From contig JADJWY010000008.1 of the NCBI GenBank assembly GCA_016716085.1, forward strand, positions 434,001-498,000: a stretch of 64,000 nt of DNA, written 5' to 3'. The DNA is from Hahellaceae bacterium. Lineage in GTDB: Bacteria > Pseudomonadota > Gammaproteobacteria > Pseudomonadales > Oleiphilaceae. Under the pieces are notes generated by a model, which was not told where the DNA came from, did no database searches, and worked only from the letters and a program-made list of their open reading frames with translations. Shown here piece after piece: positions 18,601-25,989 of this stretch (position 1 is its first letter; each line of letters starts with the position of its first letter). The translations under genes were made by a program, and so were the position numbers.

Positions 18601-19407
18601 TCATCGCAGTACGCGCTCAAATCTGACCTGAAATCCCAGGTGGCGCTGAGTGCAGTGGCTGACATTGACTGGAATGAGCGGGTTGTCAGTGTGGAAGGCG
18701 CATTACGCAGCGTCGGGGGTGACCTTTTGCCAGGTGGGGTCCTGAGCCTGAAATTGGGGCAAGGCACTGACTTCGATCAGTCGGTCAAGGCATTTGCGGG
18801 GCAAGCGAGCGTACTGAATTCAGTACTGAGTGCGGTGGGGCAGGAACATGGTCTGACCTACGCTGCCGCCTGGCAACCTGTTGACCAGATGCAACTTTCT
18901 GGGGAACTGGTCTGGCGCGAAGTGGATGATCTGGACTACCGTTCAATGGGGCAAGGTTATAGTCTGACGGCGGTAGCCTCGCGCCGTATTCAGGACGAGG
19001 GTGAATCGGGTTTGACCGCAAGAATTGCACATCAGCACAGTCGTTATCAGGCTGAAGATGATTTGGGTCGTCACTTGGGCGATTACTTCCTCAGGTTGGG
19101 TTCAGACGTTGAGCTTTTTCCTGACCGCTTTGACCGGACATCACTGGGGCTGCGATTTTCGGATGAACTCCTGCATCGGGTCATGCCCATATGGCGATCT
19201 TCTCCCTGGCACCTGCTGGCAGATACTGAAGTGGGATACAGCTGGCGTGCCTCAGATTGGGACTTCGGCTTACAGTTGGGGGCAGGATACCGCGTAACCA
19301 CGCGGGATGAGCTGGCATTTTCGCTGGGCTGGAGTGAGTCATCTGAAAGTGGTGAAGTGCACAAGACTGCGCTCTTAACCTACAGTCGATCATTGGAGCG
19401 TTTCTAA
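15685..19407 (+). CDS. pelB: PelB: TPR scaffold plus outer-membrane beta-barrel exporter
   Basis: PelB is the periplasmic tetratricopeptide scaffold and outer-membrane pore through which Pel leaves the cell. The 1240-residue protein is slightly longer than the roughly 1190 residues of P. aeruginosa PelB. One N-terminal membrane segment (about 13-36, GVVALIMLVLGMLIVLF) is followed by a long helical region of TPR-like repeats (about 50-880) and a C-terminal part rich in alternating strands (about 920-1240), ending in YSRSLERF with terminal phenylalanine, typical of an outer-membrane barrel. The start is a GTG with only a weak ribosome site. pelD follows three bases after its stop, leaving no room for pelC. 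Confidence 0.88.
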   Translation: MVNQANTSTQLMHPLGVVALIMLVLGMLIVLFPKESLYADPHYTEEPDVISVAYQRVLLAARPDDAGLRIGLVTQLRKLGLNQDAEQALKPLNQSSALASLPQSLQIALQRERLWLQMGRLNDAAAVPDSTLHDLLFETLLIGWPLATIDEVTRPFVSALSLPEQVAFYQARLAKGGYTQDSLALQWKLARLARFNSNPELEASVLETIFSLLPENDIRIAEVRERWLTAALESSPELALSAVTKQIETRHKDLLLLDAGVRIALQNGALGRALEWAEQARMLDDRNLERTSELLDLALAQGEQRSAMAYVELVSQLKPTSADFHAKAAQIYSWSHQESKALAHWEVLAYGQKDEQAIAATWQIALNLGRPSEAVEILQFVRSWRKLTVDEWLNLAAAYKRLGDEEQAEATLNFGLEDYPDHPTLLNQTLLLASHRKDDARLVTVLASLEQTHGLSDDQVFLFATTYWNQGEPDKAHAVLVRHTLENQSEYWLMRAELASLAGHTQDRDRCLAHLPQSQAFTSGPQQTQRLIGLLLSSGQSQSALGLSEAAYERYRQPAFLMLALESAASAGDLLSVENLLARLDAERIDTSGRADIWAMRARLAQQKGQTDQAATAWAAAVARAPAELDYQIAQVWFWMAAGDRFAETLEGGLRDLSEQASASARVIDVLAYGWLRLGQPEKAVEWFKLGLEPHQQDWRWLKAYSSALRELAQSDQADEIERSAFTLLAADLVEKASAGQDSLPEEEKEKLTQSLVDYLIMYRRQGHADEARQLLIAMRQRASERQGSALSGNPVNASWIQGADEWGGEKLRHRLVVMGMDWALSDQNEADLSLYEQWATAEDVALPAWQQLALSMRQRDGYRIREVVRTFKSELPLADQMLALDQIGERSEALQLARSVEPSLPSQPSPNRDVQVAALLRERNGTAVQGGAFVDSLGQLRQSGVMLEGQTLVGNTPVSAALKGTQLDTLDSSQYALKSDLKSQVALSAVADIDWNERVVSVEGALRSVGGDLLPGGVLSLKLGQGTDFDQSVKAFAGQASVLNSVLSAVGQEHGLTYAAAWQPVDQMQLSGELVWREVDDLDYRSMGQGYSLTAVASRRIQDEGESGLTARIAHQHSRYQAEDDLGRHLGDYFLRLGSDVELFPDRFDRTSLGLRFSDELLHRVMPIWRSSPWHLLADTEVGYSWRASDWDFGLQLGAGYRVTTRDELAFSLGWSESSESGEVHKTALLTYSRSLERF

Positions 19408-19410
19408 ACT

Positions 19411-20775
19411 ATGGGGGCATTTTCAGCCTGGTTAAGACGGGAAGAAGAGGATCCCGGCTCGGTCAAATCATTCTTGCGTCATGGGGAACCGATTTTGATG
19501 ACCGTGGTGACCTTGTGGCTGGGGTGGGTTTCTGAGCCTGAGGACCCGTTCCTGGTGTATTCAACGTTTCCCTGGCCTTTGGCGACCTTTATCCTGATCG
19601 CGCTGCGTTATGGTTTTATGGATGGTCTCCTGAATGTCGCCGCTTACCTATTGATACTTTATGTGGGGGTGCGGGAATCGGTTTTCCTTTATCCCTCTCT
19701 GCCATACCAGTACATCATCGGTATGTTAGTCATGACTATGATCACCGGGGAGTTCAGGGATTTGTGGCAGCGTCGTCTGCAGACACTGGATGCCGCAAAT
19801 GCGTTTGCGCAAATGCGTCTGCAGGAATTCACCAAAAGCTTTCATCTGCAGAAAGTCTCCCATGATCAGTTGGAGCAGCAGTTGGCTGGCAGTCGTCAAA
19901 GCTTGCGTGAGGGGATTAGTCGGGTTACACGCCTTACCCGAATCGTCGCGGGTATGCCCGTTGTAAACGATACCGTCGCGAAGGGCTTTCTGAATTTAGT
20001 CAGTGGATTTGCCCATGCCGAAGAAGCGGCTATTTTTTTCATTGAAGGGTCTGCGACACTGCGTTTGTTAGTGAGTACAGGTCATAGCGAAGAGTATGCC
20101 ACCGACGATGTTATGCTGAGAGCCTGTCTTGAACAGGGTAAAATCATTACCGTGTCAGGCGACAGCGAATTGCCTGATCAGCTGGGTTTCTGGCAAGCGG
20201 TGATACCGGTCGTGGACAGCCAGGGGACGGTATGGGCGCTGCTGGCCGTGCGGCAGATTCCATTTTGGGCGTTTGAAGATAAAACACTGCGCCTGCTCGG
20301 GGTTATGTCGGGTTACATCGCTGACCGGTTATCGGATCAGGCCGTCATCAAACAGAATTTCTCCCCAGAGCTGAACGCGTTTCTGGCCAACACCCAGCGC
20401 TGCCTCGAAAATGCCCGACGCTATCAGGTGCCGTCTACCATTGCGCATTTTCAATTGGGCGCAGTCGATACGCATGTAACACTGCTCGATCTGATACAGT
20501 CCTCCAAGCGGGGCATTGACAGTGTCTATGTGCTGCGGAGTGCAGAGCTGTTTCAGGTGTTCGCCTTAATGCCGCTGACAGATGAGTCAGGCTATGAAGG
20601 TTACCTGATGCAGCTGGATGAGCGCTTGCGTGCGTTGACGGGCAGTAGCCTGGCAACCTTGCCGATACAGTTGAGCCATCAGGCACTTAAAACGGCCGAT
20701 CAGCTCAATGCCTTTTTTCAGATGCACCTAAAGAGCGAGCTACAGGATGTGGATAGCACTTGGCATTTTGTTTGA
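19411..20775 (+). CDS. pelD: PelD: inner-membrane c-di-GMP receptor
   Basis: PelD binds c-di-GMP and thereby switches on Pel synthesis post-translationally at the inner membrane. The 454 residues match the P. aeruginosa length. Hydrophobic segments lie at about 27-115, a GAF-like domain at about 170-305 (NLVSGFAHAEEAAIFFIEGSA..., WALLAVRQIPFWAFEDKTLRLL) and a degenerate GGDEF-like domain to the C-terminus. The decisive motif is RGID with R367 and D370, the same positions as the RxxD inhibitory-site-type motif used for c-di-GMP binding in P. aeruginosa PelD. A nearby R405 may play the role of the additional arginine. It overlaps pelE by 29 bases. Confidence 0.92.
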   Translation: MGAFSAWLRREEEDPGSVKSFLRHGEPILMTVVTLWLGWVSEPEDPFLVYSTFPWPLATFILIALRYGFMDGLLNVAAYLLILYVGVRESVFLYPSLPYQYIIGMLVMTMITGEFRDLWQRRLQTLDAANAFAQMRLQEFTKSFHLQKVSHDQLEQQLAGSRQSLREGISRVTRLTRIVAGMPVVNDTVAKGFLNLVSGFAHAEEAAIFFIEGSATLRLLVSTGHSEEYATDDVMLRACLEQGKIITVSGDSELPDQLGFWQAVIPVVDSQGTVWALLAVRQIPFWAFEDKTLRLLGVMSGYIADRLSDQAVIKQNFSPELNAFLANTQRCLENARRYQVPSTIAHFQLGAVDTHVTLLDLIQSSKRGIDSVYVLRSAELFQVFALMPLTDESGYEGYLMQLDERLRALTGSSLATLPIQLSHQALKTADQLNAFFQMHLKSELQDVDSTWHFV

Positions 20776-21790
20776 TGGGGCTGCAGCCCTATCGGTGCTG
20801 ACGCTTAGCGGATCGGCTTCTCTGGTGTTGGCCTGGTTGATGCACATCATCGCGAGCCTGGCCTTTACCCGGGCGCTTACCCCACATTTAACCGAACGGT
20901 ATCAGGTTTTTCGTCGCCAGGTGACGGTATTTCTCTGGGTTCTGCAGAGTCTTTTACCTGTTGTGGGAACGGTGGGGTGCGGATTGGCATTTTGTCTGGC
21001 CGCACGACCCCGAACGATTTCCGTTGAGCGAACCTTTCGTACGGTCGAACTCCCCGACCTGCCTTTTCAGCCACCTATGGAGACGGGTAAACCTCACTAC
21101 AGTGAGGGCGGTCTATCCTTGATACTACAGGATGCAACGCAACTGGATAAACGGGTTGAGGCGATTATTGCCACCAAGCAAATGAAAAAGCAGTTGGCGT
21201 TACCCCTTCTCAAGGCCGCACTGCGTGACCCCGCCGACGATGTGAGGTTGTTAGCCTATGCCCTGCTGGATATGGCCGAAAAAGAAATGAGTGAAAAGTT
21301 GAAGGTCAGTCAACGACGTTGGGAAAGCGCCCAGGATGAGGATCGCTACGCGCTGGGCGTCACCCTTGCCTGGCAATACTGGGACGCCGTTTTCCTCGGT
21401 CTGGTCACGGGAAGCAACCGTAGTGCAATGTTGCAGAAAGCGTATCGCCTGTTAACCGGACTTGTGCGTGAGCGACCTTCGGGCGCCGCGCTGCATTTGT
21501 TGGGGCGTGTCAGTCTGGCGCTTCATTTACCGGCGAAGGCCGCACTGCGTTTTCGTCAGGCGATTGATGCTGGTGGGAGTGAGGCGAAGAATTTGCCCTA
21601 CCTGGCCGAGGCCTTGTTTGAGTTGAAGCAGTATCATCGCCTGCCCCGGATTCTTGCGCGACTCTCGACAGCCGGGGGCTACACAGGGAAGCATGAGGCG
21701 TTGATACAGTTTTGGAAAGAAGGGGCGGCAACCACAGACGAGAGTCGGCACATCAGCTGGTTGGAAGAAGGTGGTGTTCGTGGGTATTGA
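20747..21790 (+). CDS. pelE: PelE: inner-membrane TPR subunit of the Pel synthase complex
   Basis: PelE is a small membrane protein with a cytoplasmic repeat domain that forms the synthase complex with PelD, PelF and PelG. This 347-residue product has two hydrophobic segments (about residues 8-45 and 58-85), then a soluble helical region with TPR-like repeats (about 115-330, for example ALHLLGRVSLALHLPAKAALRFRQAI). Its ATG lies within pelD and its end overlaps pelF by 20 bases, so the genes are translationally coupled. The identification rests mainly on size, topology and position between pelD and pelF. Confidence 0.85.
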   Translation: MWIALGILFDGAAALSVLTLSGSASLVLAWLMHIIASLAFTRALTPHLTERYQVFRRQVTVFLWVLQSLLPVVGTVGCGLAFCLAARPRTISVERTFRTVELPDLPFQPPMETGKPHYSEGGLSLILQDATQLDKRVEAIIATKQMKKQLALPLLKAALRDPADDVRLLAYALLDMAEKEMSEKLKVSQRRWESAQDEDRYALGVTLAWQYWDAVFLGLVTGSNRSAMLQKAYRLLTGLVRERPSGAALHLLGRVSLALHLPAKAALRFRQAIDAGGSEAKNLPYLAEALFELKQYHRLPRILARLSTAGGYTGKHEALIQFWKEGAATTDESRHISWLEEGGVRGY

Positions 21791-23288
21791 GGGCGAAGTA
21801 AAAGCCGACATTGGTTTATTGCTGGAAGGAACATACCCTTATGTCAGGGGTGGCGTCTCCTCCTGGGTGCACCAAATCATCAATGGTTTTCCTGACTATA
21901 CCTTCGCACTGATTTTTTTGGGGAGCGAGCCTGCCGCGTATGGCGAAATTCAATATGCACTGCCGAAAAATGTTGTGCACATGGAGCGACATTTCCTCAT
22001 GGGGGAGGGAGAGACCTCAACACCTCGGGAGCATAAAACCGATCCCAGACTGTTTGAACCGTTCCGCCAAATGCATGATGATTTCAAGCGAGGGTGTCCG
22101 GTCAGCGGCGAGCTGTTTACCAAAGTCGCGGCGTTGTTAGGGCAGAAAAATGGCATGTCCGAGGCTGCGTTTCGCCACAGTGTGCCGGCATGGAATATCA
22201 TTACCGAATACTACGAGAAATACAGTACTGAGCCCTCCTTTTTGAATTACTTCTGGTCCGTGCGTTTCGTGCATCAACCGCTTTTCAGGCTTGCCCGCAT
22301 CGTATCAGGGCTGCCAAAGGTCAGGTGCTTTCATACGATTTCTACCGGATACGCGGGGTTTCTGGGTTCTTTAGCGGCTGAAGCGCATGGCGTTCCGCTG
22401 GTGTTGAGTGAGCATGGGATTTACACCAAAGAGCGCAAAATTGATTTAGCGCAGGCTCCCTGGATTAAGGATCCTGAGTCTGAATTGGGCGCCGCGATTA
22501 CGACCGAAATTGGACACATCCGTAATTTATGGATTCGTTTTTTTGAAGAAATAGGCAAGCTGACCTATCTCAAGTCAAATCCAATTATCTCGTTGTATGA
22601 AGGAAACCGTCAGCGGCAGATCATCGACGGTGCGTTGCCTGAACGAACCCGTGTTATTCCAAACGGGATTGATCTTGAACGTTTCCGACCCTTGCGTGAG
22701 GCAAGACCCGAAACCCCCCCGCCGATTGTCGGATTGATCGGGCGGGTGGTTCCTATCAAGGATATCAAAACCTTCATCCGAACCATGCAGGCCCTGGTTG
22801 AGCGCATGCCTGACGTCGAGGGCTGGATTGTTGGACCAGAAGATGAAGATGCGGAATATGTCGCGGAGTGCAAAGCACTTGTCACCGGATTAGGACTGGA
22901 AGGATCGGTCCGTTTTCTGGGCTTTCAGAACATCGCCGATATCTTGCCCAAGCTGGGCGTGATGGTACTGACCTCTATCAGTGAAGCCTTGCCCCTGGTC
23001 ATTCTTGAAGCCTATGCGGCAGGATTGCCGTGTTTAGCCACCGATGTGGGCGCCTGCCGGGAGCTTATCGAAGGGGCTGGTGAAGCCGACAATGCGCTGG
23101 GTTCTGGAGGGGGCGTTGTGGATATCGCTGACCCCGAAGCGATGGCGCGGGAAGCTCATCGACTGCTGACCAATCCGGTCGCCTGGCGTGAGGCAAAAGC
23201 CGCAGGGCTGGCGCGTGCGGCGGCGTACTATACCCATCAGCGCATGTTTGATGAGTATGCGGCGGTGTACCGGGAGGCGCTGACCTAA
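21771..23288 (+). CDS. pelF: PelF: cytosolic GT4 glycosyltransferase, Pel polymerase
   Basis: PelF is the soluble GT-B glycosyltransferase that polymerises Pel from UDP-activated hexosamine. The 505-residue length fits. The characteristic N-terminus ADIGLLLEGTYPYVRGGVSSWVHQII is present, followed by LSEHGIYTKERKIDL, RVIPNGIDLERFRP, the GT4 core VGLIGRVVPIKDIKTFIRTM, and the donor-binding SISEALPLVILEAYAAGLPCLATDVG with its E-x7-E spacing. The start is a GTG; GTG codons a few residues downstream cannot be excluded. Its stop coincides with the start of pelG. Confidence 0.95.
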   Translation: MVFVGIEGEVKADIGLLLEGTYPYVRGGVSSWVHQIINGFPDYTFALIFLGSEPAAYGEIQYALPKNVVHMERHFLMGEGETSTPREHKTDPRLFEPFRQMHDDFKRGCPVSGELFTKVAALLGQKNGMSEAAFRHSVPAWNIITEYYEKYSTEPSFLNYFWSVRFVHQPLFRLARIVSGLPKVRCFHTISTGYAGFLGSLAAEAHGVPLVLSEHGIYTKERKIDLAQAPWIKDPESELGAAITTEIGHIRNLWIRFFEEIGKLTYLKSNPIISLYEGNRQRQIIDGALPERTRVIPNGIDLERFRPLREARPETPPPIVGLIGRVVPIKDIKTFIRTMQALVERMPDVEGWIVGPEDEDAEYVAECKALVTGLGLEGSVRFLGFQNIADILPKLGVMVLTSISEALPLVILEAYAAGLPCLATDVGACRELIEGAGEADNALGSGGGVVDIADPEAMAREAHRLLTNPVAWREAKAAGLARAAAYYTHQRMFDEYAAVYREALT

Positions 23289-24655
23289 TGGCGGGCATCG
23301 GCTTTGAAATACGCAAGATACTCAAGCGAAAAAGCTTTCTGTCACTGATACAGGCGTACGGCTATGCGGGCATCATCAGCTCCGGGCCCTGGGTGCTTTC
23401 CATTCTGAGCGTCTTACTGATTGGCATTCTGGCGCAGGTCGTTTCGGATAAGGACCATGCCGTGATGCAGTTTCTCGTGGCGGTCACCTATCTGATGGCG
23501 GCCTCTTTGATTCTCACAGGCGCCATTCAGTTGCTCTTCACGCGCTTCGTCGCGGATCAGATCTACGCGGATCGCGAGGACCGGGTCATCCCCAATCTGC
23601 ATGGCGCGATTTTGATGACCAGCCTGGTTGCGGCGGGATTGGGCATCTTGGTTTTGACACTGGCCTTTGATGAGTCCTTCGCAATAGAGCTGACACTGTT
23701 TCTGAATTTCATTGTGTTGTGTGATTTATGGATTGTTATGATCTTCCTCTCGAGCATGAAGGTCTATAATCAGATTCTGCTCTTATTCTTTTTGGGTTAC
23801 GGATTGGCCGTGCTCACTGCCGTCCCGCTCAGCGTCTATGGTGTACCGGGCATGCTGACCGGCATGCTCATCGGACACAGCTTTTTGCTGTTTAGCTTTT
23901 TTTATCTGGTTTTGCGAAGCTACCCTGGTGAATCGTTTCTCCGTTTCGATTTTCTTAAACGGAAAAACGTGGTGCTGCGACTGGCTGCGACGGGATTTTT
24001 CTTTAACTTCGCTGTCTGGATCGACAAACTACAATTTTGGTATACCGACCATACGTCGTCACCGGTCATGGGGCCAATGCGCGCCTCGGTGATTTATGAT
24101 TTGCCAATTTTTCTCGCCTATCTTTCCATTATCCCCGGCATGGCCGTATTTCTGGTGCGTATGGAGGCAGATTTTGCGGAAAAATACCATCAGTTTTACG
24201 ACGCGATTCGCTCCGGCGATACCTTGCAGCATATTCGACTGTTTAAAGGGCAGATGGTTTACACCGTGCGCCAGGGTATCTACGAGGTTCTAAAGGTGCA
24301 GGGTATTACGGTGGCCATTTTGTTGCTCTGGGGGCAGGATTTGTTGGCACTGATGGGCATTTCCACCCTCTATACTCCGCTTTTTGCCATTGATGTCGTT
24401 GCCGTCAGCATGCAGGTGCTGTTACTGTCCATCCTGAACGTGCTCTTCTATCTGGATAGTCGCAACAGCGCCTTGGGCATCTGCATTTTTTATTGGGCCT
24501 TGAACGGTTTACTGACCGGGATCAGTATTAAAATGGGGGCATCCTTCTATGGTTATGGCTTCGCGCTGGCGAATACTTTGAGTATCATAGCCGGACTTTA
24601 CCTATTGAATCGGAAGTTTAACCGCCTGGAATTTGAAACCTTTATGCTGCGCTAG
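23288..24655 (+). CDS. pelG: PelG: polytopic inner-membrane Pel transporter
   Basis: PelG is a MOP-superfamily membrane protein with about twelve transmembrane helices that works with PelF to move the polymer across the inner membrane. The 455 residues fit the family. The start MAGIGFEIRKILKRKSFLSLIQAYGYAGIISSGPWVLSI is very typical, and long hydrophobic helices continue through FILRFDFLKRKN-type loops to the C-terminus. The ATG overlaps the stop of pelF. It is the last recognised gene of the pel operon; no clear terminator follows, and the next gene starts 41 bases later on the same strand. Confidence 0.95.
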   Translation: MAGIGFEIRKILKRKSFLSLIQAYGYAGIISSGPWVLSILSVLLIGILAQVVSDKDHAVMQFLVAVTYLMAASLILTGAIQLLFTRFVADQIYADREDRVIPNLHGAILMTSLVAAGLGILVLTLAFDESFAIELTLFLNFIVLCDLWIVMIFLSSMKVYNQILLLFFLGYGLAVLTAVPLSVYGVPGMLTGMLIGHSFLLFSFFYLVLRSYPGESFLRFDFLKRKNVVLRLAATGFFFNFAVWIDKLQFWYTDHTSSPVMGPMRASVIYDLPIFLAYLSIIPGMAVFLVRMEADFAEKYHQFYDAIRSGDTLQHIRLFKGQMVYTVRQGIYEVLKVQGITVAILLLWGQDLLALMGISTLYTPLFAIDVVAVSMQVLLLSILNVLFYLDSRNSALGICIFYWALNGLLTGISIKMGASFYGYGFALANTLSIIAGLYLLNRKFNRLEFETFMLR

Positions 24656-24696
24656 CGGCCGTCTGGGTTTCATCTTCCATACTTCCACGGGCTCTT

Positions 24697-25299
24697 ATGA
24701 ATATAAAACCTTTTCCGCTTCGTAAACGTAGTATCTACATCGTCGACGTCACGCTACTCGACGTTCGACCACGCGTCTGGCGCAGACTCCAGCTTCCTGG
24801 CGCCACGCGTCTGGACAGAGTGCATCAGATTCTTCAGCACACCCTGGGGTGGCAGGATTGTCATTGCCATCAATTCAGAGCTGGAGAGGCGATCTACAGT
24901 GAAGTCGATCCCGACTTCAACAACGACTTTGCGTTGGATGAAAGTGACTACTCACTCTCAGATCTCCTGATCAATCCGGGCGATGAGATATTGTATGAAT
25001 ACGATTTTGGGGATGGCTGGGAGCATCGGATCGAGTTAATTGAGACCTTGCCCATTGAAGACGCTAATGGGGTTCCGGTGTGTCTTGATGGTGACCGCGC
25101 GTGTCCACCGGAGGATGTGGGTGGTGCACCGGGCTACCAGCACATGCTGAAGGTGCTCGCGAATCCATCGCACCCGGAGTATCGGGATTATTGTCAATTT
25201 ATACCAGACGACTACGAGCCGGACTGGTTTGACCTGGATGACGTCAATGACATGTTGCTTATCTATTTTGGTGATTCGGAAGTCACGGATAGCCACTGA
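24697..25299 (+). CDS. Plasmid pRiA4b ORF-3-like domain protein
   Basis: The 200-residue protein belongs to the IS1096/pRiA4b ORF-3-like family, whose members are found on plasmids and chromosomes and whose biochemical role is unknown. Recognisable family features are YIVDVTLLDVRPRVWRRLQLPG near the N-terminus, LDRVHQILQHTLGWQDCHCHQF, LYEYDFGDGWEHRIEL in the middle, and CPPEDVGGAPGY followed by FDLDDVN near the C-terminus. There is no signal peptide or membrane segment. It lies 41 bases after pelG and could be read with the pel operon, but nothing shows a functional link. Confidence 0.85.
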   Translation: MNIKPFPLRKRSIYIVDVTLLDVRPRVWRRLQLPGATRLDRVHQILQHTLGWQDCHCHQFRAGEAIYSEVDPDFNNDFALDESDYSLSDLLINPGDEILYEYDFGDGWEHRIELIETLPIEDANGVPVCLDGDRACPPEDVGGAPGYQHMLKVLANPSHPEYRDYCQFIPDDYEPDWFDLDDVNDMLLIYFGDSEVTDSH

Positions 25300-25987
25300 T
25301 TTTCGTGCGTGGGCCTGCTTACGGTTCTTCGTTCTGGCTGGCGTGCTGAGTTTATTCGTAGGGCGTGCGCACGCCGACGAGGCATTACCCTCCGAAAACG
25401 TGACCTCACTCGTCCTGGGCGACTTTGCCGTCTCGGGCCTGGAGGGCTGGAAGGTCAAATCATTTGAAGGTAAAACGCGCTACTCCCTGATGAATATTGA
25501 TGGCATTCAAGTCTTGCGTGCCACGGCAAAGCGTTCAGCCAGTGGTCTGTTTCACGAACAAAAAATTGATCTCACCCGAACGCCGGTATTGCACTGGCGT
25601 TGGCGGGTCGATAAAGGCCCCAGGGATCTGGATGAAACGACCAAAGCAGGCGACGATTACGCTGCGCGTATCTACCTGGTGAAGTCGGGCGGCATTCTGA
25701 TCTGGCGAACCAAGGCCCTCAATTACGTCTGGAGCTCAGGCACGGAACCCCTGAAACGCTGGCCGAATGCGTTTGCTGGGGAGGCCGTGCAGATGCTTGC
25801 GGTGAGAACCCAGCTTGACCGGAAAGGGGTGTGGTATGAAGAAAGCCGAAATGTCCGGGAGGATTTTAAGCGGTTTTTCGGCGAGGATGTGACGGAAATC
25901 GACGCCGTTGCCCTCATGACGGACGCTGATAACAGTGGCCAGCGTTCGCTGGCCTACTATGGTCAGGTGTACTTTACAGCCGAATAG
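25271..25987 (+). CDS. Exported DUF3047 family protein
   Basis: A secreted protein of about 238 residues from the DUF3047 family, function unknown. A hydrophobic stretch followed by GRAHADE gives a convincing signal peptide. The body shows the family-type blocks LHWRWRVDKGPRDLDETTKAGDDYAARIYLV, LNYVWSSG and RNVREDFKRFFGED near the C-terminus. The start is uncertain: I chose GTG at 25,271, which overlaps the previous gene by 29 bases; TTG 25,229, ATG 25,238 or ATG 25,247 would lengthen the n-region. It ends 2 bases from the convergent PRPP synthetase gene. Confidence 0.8.
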   Translation: MIRKSRIATDFRAWACLRFFVLAGVLSLFVGRAHADEALPSENVTSLVLGDFAVSGLEGWKVKSFEGKTRYSLMNIDGIQVLRATAKRSASGLFHEQKIDLTRTPVLHWRWRVDKGPRDLDETTKAGDDYAARIYLVKSGGILIWRTKALNYVWSSGTEPLKRWPNAFAGEAVQMLAVRTQLDRKGVWYEESRNVREDFKRFFGEDVTEIDAVALMTDADNSGQRSLAYYGQVYFTAE

Positions 25988-25989
25988 GG

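Noticed and set aside
24697..25299. pRiA4b-type gene as a sign of an inserted plasmid or IS1096-type element.
   Set aside because: No transposase, inverted repeats or target duplications are nearby; the family is common on chromosomes.
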